DNA from: G963664935 sp963664935
GTDB lineage: Bacteria > Pseudomonadota > Gammaproteobacteria > Methylococcales > G963664935
Reading direction: 5' to 3'
Assembly (NCBI GenBank): GCA_963664935.2
Contig: CAXXSE010000006.1
Coordinates: forward strand, 248,001-312,000
DNA: 64,000 bases
Position numbers and translations under genes: made by a program. The notes beneath the pieces are model-generated. The model was given only the letters and a program-made list of their open reading frames with translations, was not told the DNA's origin and did not search any database. Shown here piece after piece: positions 16,691 through 26,701 of this stretch; positions within the stretch are counted from its first letter, which is position 1; every line of letters starts with the position of its first letter.

Positions 16691-17665
16691 ATGAAGATTA
16701 AGCGTTCGGTATACCTAAGCCCGTTGATTACCCTAATTGTTTGGGGTGTTTGGTATCTTTACACCGCACCCCGGACGGCTGGTATATTGCGGGAATATTG
16801 GGAAATTTCATTGACTATGGTATTCGGTTCCTTTATCGCTGGTGCTACTAGCGAAGGTGGCGGTGCGATTGCTTTTCCGGTATTTACCAAGGTTTTGGGT
16901 ATAGGGCCGTTGGATGCCAAGATTTTCTCCTTGGCGATACAAAGTGTCGGGATGACGGCGGCGACGTTGACCATCGTCGTATTGCGCATCGCCATAGAAT
17001 GGCGAGTTATCCTATGGGCGAGTATGGGTGGGGTTTTGGGTATCGCTACAGGAGCCATTTTGATTGCACCCTTGCTGCCGCCTGATTTGATCAAAATGGT
17101 GTTTACGGCAATGATTGTCAGTTTCGCGTTAACGTTGTTTGTCTTGAACTGGCGGCATCGTGTTTATAATACAACACTTGTCAAATTTTCCGCGCAAGAA
17201 AAATTAATATTGGTTTTCTCCGGCTTTTCCGGTGGCGTTATGTCCGGTCTGGTAGGTAATGGTATCGACATTATTTGCTTCTCGGTCATGGTGCTGCTGT
17301 TTCGCTTAAGCGAAAAAGTGGCGACGCCAACTTCGGTGGTTTTAATGGCGGTCAATGCGCTAATCGGGTTTAGTTTGTATCTGTTTGTTCTGGAAGGGTT
17401 CACTCTACGGATTCAAAATTACTGGCTTGCGGCGATTCCCGTCGTCGTCGTTGGCGCGCCATTAGGCGCTTATTTCTGTTCTAGATTAAACAATAAAACG
17501 ATTGCGAATATCCTAATTTTTTTAATCATGGTAGAGTTAATCACTTCGTTGTTAATTATTCCTTTAAGCGGGCAAACGCTCATCGTCAGTTCGTTGGTGT
17601 TGTTGTCGTTTTTCATCGTTTATTATGTGATGTTGAGGATTCCAACCTATCAGGTAAGGAGATAA
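16691..17665 (+). CDS. TSUP (TauE/SafE) family permease
   Basis: A membrane protein of 324 residues with eight or more hydrophobic segments. The repeated glycine-rich motif of TauE/SafE proteins is visible as FIAGATSEGGGAIAFPVF and GFSGGVMSGLVGNGIDI. The family exports sulfite, sulfoacetate or related organosulfur anions; the substrate here is unknown. I chose ATG 16691 with GGAA six bases upstream; the frame is open to an ATG at 16649. The next gene starts 3 bp after the stop, so they form an operon. Confidence 0.87.
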   Translation: MKIKRSVYLSPLITLIVWGVWYLYTAPRTAGILREYWEISLTMVFGSFIAGATSEGGGAIAFPVFTKVLGIGPLDAKIFSLAIQSVGMTAATLTIVVLRIAIEWRVILWASMGGVLGIATGAILIAPLLPPDLIKMVFTAMIVSFALTLFVLNWRHRVYNTTLVKFSAQEKLILVFSGFSGGVMSGLVGNGIDIICFSVMVLLFRLSEKVATPTSVVLMAVNALIGFSLYLFVLEGFTLRIQNYWLAAIPVVVVGAPLGAYFCSRLNNKTIANILIFLIMVELITSLLIIPLSGQTLIVSSLVLLSFFIVYYVMLRIPTYQVRR

Positions 17666-17667
17666 TC

Positions 17668-18231
17668 ATGCCAAAAGCATTTCGATTGCCGCTTTTGTTG
17701 TTTTCACTGTTAATCCTGGCGTCGTGCGACATGGCGCTTAAACAGACCGAATTACCGACTTCAATTCAGCTTGGCGATCGTTATTTCGCCCAGTTCGTCA
17801 TACGTTACGAAAAAGACGTACATATCACTACCAATTATCGGGGGGGGAGATCGATTCCGGTCAATACTGAAGTGACATTAGAAGAAATAACCGGTAAAAC
17901 GATTCTGGTTAAAGAAGTGCGATCGGGCCGGGAATTATTGATTAAGAATATTGAAAAACACACCCATAATACGATAATCGAGGCTTTCGATAAACTATTC
18001 GCACGATCCAAGGTCAACTTGTCCCAATTTTCCAAATTAGAGCGAGAACATATCAACGATGGAACGGTAGTGAAGGGAATGAGGAAAAAAGCCGTTTTGG
18101 TTGCAATCGGTTACCCACCGCAAATTGAAACCATGAATTTGGAAAGTAATCGATGGACTTATTGGCGTTCGAAATTCAATAGATTTATCGTTCATTTTGA
18201 CGGGGGCAAGTTGGCAAGGATTCAGGAGTAA
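17668..18231 (+). CDS. predicted lipoprotein of unknown function
   Basis: A 187-residue protein with a type II signal peptide: charged start, hydrophobic core and lipobox LASC (Cys about residue 20). The mature part contains KAVLVAIGYPP and a C-terminal WTYWRSKFNRF, which resembles SmpA/OmlA-like small lipoproteins in layout, but I do not recognise the family. It starts 3 bp after the TSUP permease and is probably co-transcribed with it. An outer-membrane-facing envelope role is inferred from the lipobox only. Confidence 0.8.
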   Translation: MPKAFRLPLLLFSLLILASCDMALKQTELPTSIQLGDRYFAQFVIRYEKDVHITTNYRGGRSIPVNTEVTLEEITGKTILVKEVRSGRELLIKNIEKHTHNTIIEAFDKLFARSKVNLSQFSKLEREHINDGTVVKGMRKKAVLVAIGYPPQIETMNLESNRWTYWRSKFNRFIVHFDGGKLARIQE

Positions 18232-18279
18232 GCGGAGAACGTCAAAGGTTAGTAAAATAAAAACATATTCGCTATATCA

Positions 18280-20262
18280 TCAGAATCCAATGTTTGGGAA
18301 CCAGGGCTGGTCGCTTGCGGGGGCAGGCGGTTCTGCTTGTGCTTTCGGTAAATCTTCGGTTTTAAAATCGCCCCAGTCGGTACGTTCATGCATTTCCTTT
18401 CGAATGGTTGCCGGAACAAATGCTTGGCCTTTACGCAGTTCCCAACCGCCGCCTAAGGCTCTATAGACTGAAATCAGGCTGGTATTTATCGTGCCTTTAC
18501 GTTCGGTTAGCTTGTCTTGTTGTCGTAACAGAGTTTCCTGGGTGTCCAGTACCCGAGTGTAGTCTACGGCGCCATCACGGTACTGGATTTGCGCCAGTTC
18601 AACGGCTCGTTCTGCTGCCCGGACACTGTCTCCGAGGTAATTGACTTCGTTTTGGGCGCCCAAAAAAGCCGCAATGCCGTCTTCGACTTCCCGTGCAGCT
18701 GTAAGTACCGCATTCTGGTAATTCACGATCAATTCCTGTAAGCGCGCATCTTGAACCCGAACGTCATTACGGATACGCCCATAATTCAAAATATTCCAGT
18801 TAACGGAGGGACCGACAAACCAGGTAAAACTGCCGCCGTCAAACAGGTCGCTAAGGTGAGCGCCATTGGAACGAAAACTACCATTATCGCTGGACTGAAA
18901 ACCCACCGAACCGAGCAAAATAAACCGTGGGAACAGTTCGGCCTTGGCTATTCCGATGTTGGCGCTTTGCGCAGCCGCCCGCAGTTCGGTTAATCGCACA
19001 TCGGGCCGCCGACGTAATAAATCCGCGGGAATCCCTAATGTGACGTTTTCGGGAGCGGTGGGAATTATTTTTTCACCGGTCAACAGACTTTCCAGATTAC
19101 TCGGCGGCATGCCCAACAAGGTACTCAGCGCGTAACGTGTTTGTTTGATGTCGGTTTCCAGCGCGGGAATCGTAGCTTCAGTATCCCTTAATAAGGTGAG
19201 AGCCTGCATCGGGTCGAGTTCGGTAACGGCGCCATTGCGGAAGCGGATATCGGCTATTCGATAACTCCTTACATTAAGCCACCGGCTCTGCCGGTGCGAT
19301 GCAAATAGGCTCTGCCATTTCAGCGTAAATATTTGTTAAATTCACTTGGTCATCCGTCAAGGTAATAAGAAGAATTGGATCACGCTGAAACATCGGAAAA
19401 AACAATAGATGGAACATTAAGGGATTAATATTCAGAGCAGTTTCAAAAATATGTTTCCAGTTTGATGTGGAATTATTTATTGAAAGTTATGCTAGTTCTT
19501 TGGGGTTGAGGATTCCACCTAGATATAAGCTCTTAGCCCCCTTCAAGGGGGCTTCCTCAAACCACCCGCTATGCGGGTGGTACTTGATTTGCGTGTTTGA
19601 GTTTTTACATTATTTTGGGCAATGGCTAAGCGTTCTTGAAAAATTCGAAGGTTGATGTAAAACGTCGCGACTTCGGCTGTTAGTGAAACCAGAATATCGT
19701 CGTAATTGGTAATTGACGCGCCAAAATTGGCCTGGGCCGATTCCGCGCCTCGGCGGAATCTACCCCAAAAGTCCAGTTCCCATGCCGCATCAAATCCAAG
19801 GTTAAAGTCCCATATGCGACGGTCCGCACCGGCTAGGTTGGGACCATTGTCACTCAGTTTATTGTAAACGCCACTTGCTGTTAATTGCTGGGTTTGCGGG
19901 TACTGCTGGCCCAGGGCGATACCGAGTTGAGCGCGGGCTTCCAATATCCGAAGACCGGCAATATGCAGATTCAGATTCTGATTGTAGGCTTTTTCAACCA
20001 GGGTGGTGAGCACCGGATCGTTAAAGACTTCCCACCAGTCGCTGTAATCGGCTTGTTGATCGATGTTTAATTTTGGATTGCTTTGGTTTAGCCAATGTTC
20101 GGCGATGGGCGCATCGGGCTTTTTAAAATCAGGGCCGACCGCACATCCGGTGATATACAAACTGATGATTAAGATTAGGATTCGCTTGACAACGGACAAC
20201 TTTCGAATAAAAAACCGGCTTTGTCCGTGGTGCGAGGGCGTCTTGAAAGGATGCGATGTCAT
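18280..20262 (-). pseudogene. NodT-family outer-membrane efflux lipoprotein, split by an insertion
   Basis: The two halves of one gene lie 325 bp apart. The N-terminal half (20262 to about 19591) has a lipobox (ITGC), CAVGPDFKKP and ELDFWGRFRRGAE, hallmarks of RND outer-membrane channels. The C-terminal half (about 19265 to 18280) resumes with YRIADIRFRNGAVTELD and ends with GGGWE. Residues at the junction, NNVKTQTR followed by YRIADIRF, would be contiguous in a normal NodT protein. The N-terminus has about 20 extra residues before the lipoprotein signal, so a TTG start near residue 22 is possible. It is divergent from the pump genes that it would serve. Confidence 0.9.
19265..19590. mobile_element. 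~326-bp insertion with IS200/IS605-type terminal hairpins
   Basis: This segment interrupts the outer-membrane channel gene. It carries a hairpin CACCGGC/GCCGGTG at 19280-19296 near one end, and GCCCCC/GGGGGC (about 19535-19552) plus ACCACCCGC/GCGGGTGGT (19561-19581) near the other. Subterminal hairpins without terminal inverted repeats and without target duplication fit IS200/IS605 elements. No transposase frame remains, so it is a non-autonomous derivative. Its edges are set by where the host reading frame stops and resumes. Confidence 0.75.
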
Positions 20263-20504
20263 TGTCGGGAATATACGCGAAAAATTGTTTTGTGACCAAC
20301 TGATACTTTCTGTTAAAACAACAATACGATGCTACCGGAAGGTACTCTTCGTTCGATCCATTTATTGAACTGGAAATTTGGGTTGTGTTTAGTATCGATG
20401 AAACGGTAGTGTATAGAGAAACTTAATTATCATTATCTTACCCGGCTTTGTTCGTTGGTCAACAGTTTAACGATGGACGACAGCATGCTGTCAAGGAGTA
20501 TAAC

Positions 20505-21617
20505 GTGAATCGTAGTCTCAATAGTATTATTGTTTTAGTGACTTTTTTGACGATTTTATCCGGATGTGGTCAAGAACAACCACCGGTTGAGCAGATCAGG
20601 GCAATCAAAACGATCACGGTTTCCGAGCAGGCCGATACCAGTACTCGCAAGTTTTCCGGTGTGGTGATGGCGACCGATTATTCACAATTAAGTTTTGAAG
20701 TCGGGGGTAATGTTAAATCGGTTAGTATCGATATTGGCGAAAAAGTACGCGAAGGCCAACAATTGGCCACCTTGGATCCGACAGATTTTAAACTGAGTCT
20801 TAAAGCCACTCAGGCGGACCTGGCCAGGGCTAAGGCTGATATGGTGCACAAGCGTATCGAATATAACCGTGAGCTTTCCATTTTCGAACAGGGTGCTGGG
20901 AGTCAGCGCCAGGTCGACAGAACCGACTACAACTACCGGGCAGCACGGGCGGCTGTAAAATTTGCCCAAGCAAAAATGAAACTGGCCGAACGCGATTTAA
21001 GTAAAACAGTATTAGAAGCGCCCTACGATGGCCAGATTGCCTTGCGGATGGTCGAGCCTTTTATGGAAATAAAAGCGGGCCAGGAGGTGTTCAGAATTGA
21101 CGCCCAAGGTTCGATGGAAGTGCAACTGGGGGTGCCCGAAACGGTTGTTAATTTTCTCGATGTTGGTTCCGCGGCAACGATTAAATTTCCGTCCACACTG
21201 AAAAAAAAGTTGGCTGGAGAAATATCTTACCTCGGTTCCGCCGCGGGAGATGATAATCTGTTTCCGGTCAAAGTCGCGATGAATTCCCGGCCCGAAACGA
21301 TCGCACCGGGTATGACCGCTGAAGTGACTCTTGAACTCAATGTCGATGGCCGGAAAAAAGGTTATTTGATACCGCCCATCGCTATTATTCCAATTGTCGA
21401 AAACGTTCAACAAGGATATGTATTTGTTTACATTCCGGAAACATCAACAGTCAAAAAGATTCGAGTGAAATTATCTGGTGGTCAAAAGAATCTTGGCATT
21501 GTGTATGAAGGTTTGAATCCCGGGGGTGTGATTGCCGTGGCGGGGGTTAGCTTTCTTGCTGACGGCATGAAAGTCAAATTGATGAAGTCGAAGAACAGCC
21601 CGCTTAAGGAAGGCTAG
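20505..21617 (+). CDS. RND efflux periplasmic adaptor (membrane fusion protein), lipoprotein
   Basis: A 370-residue MFP. It starts at GTG 20505, with AAGGAG six bases upstream; this start gives a clean lipoprotein signal ending in LSGC. The order lipoyl half (KSVSIDIGEKVREGQQLATLD), alpha-hairpin (about 95-165), second lipoyl half (LEAPYDGQIALRMVEPFMEI) and beta-barrel is canonical. It would bridge the inner-membrane RND pump at 21625 and the channel encoded divergently. It looks intact, although both partners are broken. Confidence 0.92.
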   Translation: MNRSLNSIIVLVTFLTILSGCGQEQPPVEQIRAIKTITVSEQADTSTRKFSGVVMATDYSQLSFEVGGNVKSVSIDIGEKVREGQQLATLDPTDFKLSLKATQADLARAKADMVHKRIEYNRELSIFEQGAGSQRQVDRTDYNYRAARAAVKFAQAKMKLAERDLSKTVLEAPYDGQIALRMVEPFMEIKAGQEVFRIDAQGSMEVQLGVPETVVNFLDVGSAATIKFPSTLKKKLAGEISYLGSAAGDDNLFPVKVAMNSRPETIAPGMTAEVTLELNVDGRKKGYLIPPIAIIPIVENVQQGYVFVYIPETSTVKKIRVKLSGGQKNLGIVYEGLNPGGVIAVAGVSFLADGMKVKLMKSKNSPLKEG

Positions 21618-21624
21618 GCGAATT

Positions 21625-24600
21625 ATGTTTAATATCACCCGCTTTGCATTAGACAATTCACGGTTGGTCGTCATCTCCGTAATGATGATAGTTCTCGGAG
21701 GTGTCTTCCTGTACCAGGATTTTCCCAGGCTGGAAGATCCCTCCATCACCATACGTGAGGCGGTGATCTCGGCTAAATATCCGGGGATGCCACCGGAACG
21801 GATGGAAAGGTTGATTACCCGGCCCATTGAGGAAAAAGTCAGAACAATAGGGGAAGTCGATGAGATTAAACGGTCGACTTCCAAATTCGGTGAAATGCTG
21901 ATCCATGTCACGATTAGGGACGAAGTACCCACCGCGAATCTGCCTGCGGTTTGGAAATTATTGCGCAATCGTATGAACGATATAAAGCCGAATTTGCCGC
22001 GGGGAACGCTAGGTCCTGTTGTTAATGATGAATTCGGCGATACGGCGGTGGCGACGATTGCGTTGTGGAGCGAAGGCTTCAATATGGCGGAAATGTATGA
22101 AGTCGCGCGTAACACCCGCGCACTGTTATCCACCCTGGCGGGGATTAAGAAAGTGACTTTGCGCGGTGTTCAGGACGAACGCATTTTTCTAAATGTCACC
22201 AATGCAAAAATAGCGCAATACAGCCTCGAACCTAATATCGTCACGTCAACCTTAAGTTCTCAGAATATCATACTTCCGTCCGGTAAAGTCAATGTCGATG
22301 GGGTCGAAGTAACCATCGAGCCCAGTGGCCGTTTTCATGATTACGAAGAAATTGGGGAGGTATTGATTCCGATCGGCGATGGCAAAATGGTGCCTCTGGA
22401 AGATCTTGCAACGCTGGAAAAAGGCTATGTTGATCCACCGGAAAAGCCGGTTTATTTCAATGGCAAACCCGCCATTATCTTGAGTGTATTCTTCTGGAAC
22501 AGGTTAACGCGGTTTCTTTTGGCGAACGGTTAACGGCCAAGCTGGATGAAATAGAAAAGTCGCTGCCTTGGGGTTATGTTTTTGACTATGCGACTTATCA
22601 GCCCGAGCTGATTGAAACATCCGTCGATAATATGGTGCTGAATGTTATTGAAACAGTCGCTATCGTTTTGATCGTCGTGGTTGCATTTCTCGGATTGAGA
22701 ACCGGTTTAATTGTTGGTTCTTTTGTGCCACTAGTTATGTTGTTCGGGTTGGTGATGATGTCGGCTTTCGGAATCGAGATGCAAAGAATGTCGCTGGCGA
22801 CGATGATCATTGCCCTCGGGATGCTGGTCGATAATGGCATCGTCATGTCTGAAGATATCAGAACACGGATGGAAAACGGCACGGCCCGGCGGGAAGCGGT
22901 TTTACAAGCCGGCGATACGCTGATGATACCGTTGCTGACGAGTACCCTGACGACGGTGTTTGCATTTCTGCCGATGATCCTAATGGAAGGCAGTACCGGA
23001 GATTACACCAAATCACTCGGCCAGGTTGTTGCGATATTATTATTGGGCTCGTGGTTTTTTTCGATGTTTGTAACACCGATGAGCTGCTTTTGGTTCATGA
23101 AGGTTGAAGCTAATACTCAACAAGGCGAAGCTGCGGAAAACAAGCTTTATCAATCACGGTTTTACCAGATTTATCGAACCCTGTTGCAAAACGCCTTGCG
23201 TCACCGTTTTATGATTCTGGGCGGTGCGTTTTTGGCGTTGGCGCTGGCCTTATACGGCTTTAATTTTGTCTCAAAGACTTTCTTCCCGGGTGGTGATCGC
23301 AATCAGTATCTGCTTTATATGGATATGCCCGCAGGTACTCGTATTGAACATAATGACCAGGTGGTCAGGCAAATCAGTGACTGGTTAAGCGATAAACAGG
23401 TCAATCCTGAGATTATTAGTTCAGTGGCGTTTGTCGGGGATGGCGGGCCTCGATTTTTTCTTTCGCTTTCGCCGGACGACTCGGAGGCCTATAACAGCTT
23501 TTTCATCGTGAATACCCAAAACGGCGATCAGGTAGAAGCGATGGTCAAACGTACCCGCCAGCATCTGTTGGATCAGTTTCCGGATATTCGTGGGCGGGTT
23601 AAATCCATGTGGCTGGGCGCCAGCGAGACCGGGATGTTTGAAATCAGATTCAGCGGTCCAAATATAGAAGTGCTGCAAAACCAGGCCGAACAGTTGATGC
23701 AATCGTTAAGACGGCTCCCTGGAGCGCTGGATGTCAAACAGAATTGGGACAACCCGATCATTAAAATGCAAGTCGATGTTGACCAGGCGCGGGCGCGAAG
23801 AGCCGGGGTGTCATCTCAACAAGTTGCCGATATTTTGGAGGCTTTCCTGTTTGGCAAAACTCTGACTGATTTTTGGGCAGGTGATGTCGAAATTCCGGTG
23901 GTCGCCCGGGGTGTAGAGGAAGAACGAACTTCGATATCGGATTTGAACGGCCTGAATATTTTTTCCAAGCAAAATCCGAAAGGAGTGCCCCTATCGCAGA
24001 TAGCCGATATTAAAGGGGTCGGAGAATACAGCAAAATCATGCGCCACAATCAGGAAAGGGCGGTTAGCGTCAGCGTTAAAAGCCAGTCGATGACCGCCAG
24101 TGAAATATTAATCGAAGTGAAACCCCTATTGGAAAGCATGGACTACCCGGATTTCCACAGCTGGCATGTCAGCGCCGAACTGGAAGATTCCGCGAAAGCG
24201 CAAAAGAAGTTGTCGAAATGGTTTCCTTTTTGTTTCCTGATGATCATCGTTTTACTGGTCTGGCAATTTAATTCGTTTCGACGCGCCGGAATCGTATTGA
24301 TCACGATACCCTTGATTTTTATCGGCGCCGTCATCGGAATGTTGGTAATGCAGGCGGATTTTGGCTTCATGGTGATACTGGGGCTACTTAGCCTTGCGGG
24401 GACCATCATCAACAATGGTATTGTCATGATCGATCGAATCGAAACCCTTAGAGATTCGGGTTCTACACCCTATGATGCGGTTGTCGGTTCGGCTATTTCT
24501 CGGTTTCGGCCGATTCTGTTGTCGGTGATCACCACGGTACTGGGCTTGTTTCCGCTGATTATTTCGCAAGACCCGTTGTTCTATGGCATGGCTTGTGTCA

Positions 24601-24707
24601 TGGCATTTGGGTTGCTGATCGGAACTGTATTTACGCTGGGTGTTGTTCCTATTCTTTATACTTTGTTTTTTAGGGTTAACATACCAAATTCACTTTTGAC
24701 ATCTTAA
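21625..24707 (+). pseudogene. RND efflux pump (HAE/HME-type permease), frameshifted
   Basis: The first frame covers 21625-22533 and the second continues from about 22492 to 24707, giving roughly 1027 residues if repaired. At 22488-22495 one base appears missing: the second frame reads LEQVNAVSFGERLTAKLDEI directly across the end of the first. TM4 carries GMLVDNGIVMSED, with Asn where AcrB has the second proton-relay Asp, as in some HAE subfamilies. The C-terminus (NSLLTS) runs into a repeat that begins at the stop codon. It follows the adaptor gene by 7 bp. Without the frameshift it would pump small molecules from the inner membrane. Confidence 0.88.
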
Positions 24708-24892
24708 CCCAAGACAATTCCATCATTTAACCCGCTCCCTGGCTTTTAATCTTTCGTTTTTTAGCGCTTGAATCTGTTTATGACTCAGGCATTTAAATAT
24801 TACTGAACCCGTATTGACTGGCGGTTCAAAACCATTCCCAACGGCAACACCCCGCACCTTTTCGATATTGGCTGGGATCATCGTTGTCTTTG
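24708..24892 (-). pseudogene. duplicated 3' fragment of the lipoprotein gene at 37329
   Basis: About 185 bp match the lipoprotein gene at 37329-37670 and its downstream flank at high identity. The readable residues TTMIPANIEKVRGVAVGNGF are the same as in the full gene. The signal peptide and first 60 residues are missing, replaced by a dispersed repeat at 24898. The left end abuts the stop codon of the RND pump gene, so the fragment appears to have been joined there by recombination. Confidence 0.85.
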
Positions 24893-24897
24893 GAGTG

Positions 24898-24957
24898 GGG
24901 GTCAAGCTACTTGCTTCATGATATAGTTTATCGCCTCGTCAATTTTGAGAGCGAAAC
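24898..24957. repeat. dispersed repeat, GGGTCAAGTTACTTGC family, partial copy
   Basis: The sequence from GGGGTCAAGCTACTTGCTTC to GAGAGCGAAAC closely matches 37145-37211, including the shared inner block CGCCTCGTCAATTTT. It is one of four copies in the window. The 300 bp between here and 25260 hold no gene that I can support. Confidence 0.75.
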
Positions 24958-25260
24958 CATTAGTTCGCTCTAATCAGCTTTTATAAACTCCGCGCTGTCC
25001 CAGCGCTGCGTGTTTCCGCCGTGATCATCTTCTAAGATTTGCTCACCTGCTAGCGCGGCTATTCCCTTCGATAGCGACGCCCTACTTTAAACAGGCCGTG
25101 GTAACGGGCAACCCTGGCCATCACTTTGTAAGATAGAATTAGTGGTGGGGGTAGGGTATCTGATGCCGTAGCCTAGTGTCAGTGGCGTTTGTTCACTGCG
25201 TTTACACAGACTTTGGGTGGTAGCGTCTGAAAGGCTGCAAGGTGATCGAAGTAAAGAATA

Positions 25261-25397
25261 GGGGACAAGTCACTTGCTTCAAAATACTTTGCGTCTAGAT
25301 TTTTCGTATGTGTAGATCTCACTACATCGAATATTAGGGTTTTCGTTCGCAAAATTGGCGAAGCAATAAACCATATTGTAAGCAAGTAACTTAACAC
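25261..25397. repeat. dispersed repeat of the GGGTCAAGTTACTTGC family, full copy with inverted ends
   Basis: The left end GGGGACAAGTCACTTGCTTC and the right end (reverse complement of AAGCAAGTAACTTAACACC) are imperfect inverted repeats 137 bp apart. The unit has no open frame of note. Together with 37776-37914 it defines a MITE-like family. Confidence 0.7.
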
Positions 25398-25528
25398 CAA
25401 TGGCCCGTAATAGATGTATTAGCAAGGGTATAGAGTTCCCCCGCGGCAGCACCTTTTTCTATTTTACCGTTTGTTGTGGCTTGTAAGAATTACTAAAACA
25501 CACAATAATACACATAAGGAGGTGTTCG

Positions 25529-25741
25529 ATGCGTACTAACATTGTTTTGGATGACAAGCTAATCAACGAAGCGTTTTCCCTGAGTGGCATAAAAACCAAA
25601 CGGGAACTTGTTTATCAAGCTCTTAAAGAGTTTGTTGAGCATCGGAAACGGCAGGATTTACGTGATTTAAAAGGCATGGGTGGATTACGGGATGATTATG
25701 ACTACAAAGCGTTACGCGCCGGTAAAGGTATGGTGGATTAA
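25529..25741 (+). CDS. vapB: VapB-type antitoxin
   Basis: A 70-residue antitoxin. The N-terminal ribbon-helix-helix segment reads MRTNIVLDDKLINEAF, followed by the helix region KRELVYQALKEFVEHRK and an acidic, flexible tail that would bind the toxin (DLKGMGGLRDDYDYK). It has a very strong ribosome-binding site (AAGGAGG, 8 nt before ATG). The cognate vapC follows 8 bp after the stop but is broken, so the antitoxin probably persists as an orphan autorepressor. Confidence 0.9.
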   Translation: MRTNIVLDDKLINEAFSLSGIKTKRELVYQALKEFVEHRKRQDLRDLKGMGGLRDDYDYKALRAGKGMVD

Positions 25742-25749
25742 GCAGACTG

Positions 25750-26156
25750 GTGTATTTAGTAGATACTTCAGTTTGGATTGACTACATTCATGGAATAGAC
25801 AAGGAGCATGTCGCCTTTCTTGATCAATTGTTGCCTAATCCGCTGGCAGTTGGATTAAGTGAATTGATTTATATGGAAATACTGCAAGGCGCAAGAAGTT
25901 AGGGAGCTTTCGACCAGTTTGTGTTCTACTGTTCTGGGCAAAAGTTTTTCCGCCTGCAAGATAAGGAAAAAAGCCATGCAGCGGCAGCGCAAATCTATTT
26001 TGACTGTAGGCGACGGGCATTACAATCCGCTCAAGCCTTGATTGTTTGATTGCTCAATGCGCTATTGAAAACAAACTGATACTTTTGCATAACGATAAAG
26101 ATTTTCGACAAATGGCAAGTGTGATTACGACACTTGATCACAAGTGTTTCGTGTAA
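25750..26156 (+). pseudogene. vapC: VapC PIN-domain toxin, inactivated
   Basis: The frame from GTG 25750 reads VYLVDTSVWIDYIHG, with the first PIN acidic residue in DTSVWID, then LSELIYMEILQGARS followed by an in-frame TAG. The same frame continues to about 26015, where one base is missing. The other frame then gives SSLDCLIAQCAIE and LILLHNDKDFRQMA, the C-terminal PIN acidic residues, to a TAA at 26154. One nonsense codon and one frameshift make it non-functional as a single-stranded RNase toxin. Confidence 0.88.
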
Positions 26157-26306
26157 AAACCAGCATTGAATAACATACGAACCACCCTGTCTTGATTTTA
26201 TTGTCTCAGTACACAGAACAAAACTGTGCTAATAATTTTGCGTTGACGCCAGTTTTTGCGACTGGCGTACTGTCGGGTACTCAGACGCTTGCATCGGCAA
26301 CCACCT

Positions 26307-26540
26307 TCATTTTCGTAGATCGCTTCGAGCCTGATTAATTTCATCGGCGGAAATGGGCGGTTGCGTTTCTCTTAATTGCAATATTTTATCAATGGCCAGA
26401 ACCCGTCTTTGCCGCTGTTTTTTTTCTTCAATGGCCTGCCGCATCAGTTGCGTCAATAGCGCACTTTTATTTTCGTTAGCAAACACAGTATTAAATTCCT
26501 GTCTGACATCCTCAGGTACACTAAAGTTTAGGGTTGCCAT
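26307..26540 (-). CDS. orphan ribbon-helix-helix antitoxin
   Basis: A 77-residue protein that starts MATLNFSVPEDVRQEFN, a CopG/RHH-type DNA-binding strand and helix, followed by a long charged helix (EEKKQRQRRVLAIDKIL) and the tail SADEINQARSDLRK, typical of antitoxins paired with PIN toxins. GGAAG precedes its ATG. No toxin gene follows within the 150 bp downstream, and the upstream neighbour is vapC debris, so it is an orphan. A palindrome just upstream is probably its operator. Confidence 0.75.
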   Translation of the reverse strand: MATLNFSVPEDVRQEFNTVFANENKSALLTQLMRQAIEEKKQRQRRVLAIDKILQLRETQPPISADEINQARSDLRK

Positions 26541-26550
26541 AATCTTCCCT

Positions 26551-26573
26551 TATTGTTGAAATATTCAACAATA
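26551..26573. promoter_or_regulatory. palindromic operator of the RHH antitoxin
   Basis: A perfect inverted repeat TATTGTTGAA-ATA-TTCAACAATA lies 11-33 bp upstream of the antitoxin start. Antitoxins with RHH domains bind such palindromes to repress their own operon. The assignment rests on position and symmetry. Confidence 0.7.
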
Positions 26574-26701
26574 GCATGCTTCGTTGGTAATTACTGCGTT
26601 TTTACAAGACGTGACCCCTTTTTTCTGGCATGATTCTTTCTGAGAAATATAACGCTTTAGCTCAGCCGCGCCATTTTTTTGGCGCCGGCTGGAGCGATTC
26701 G

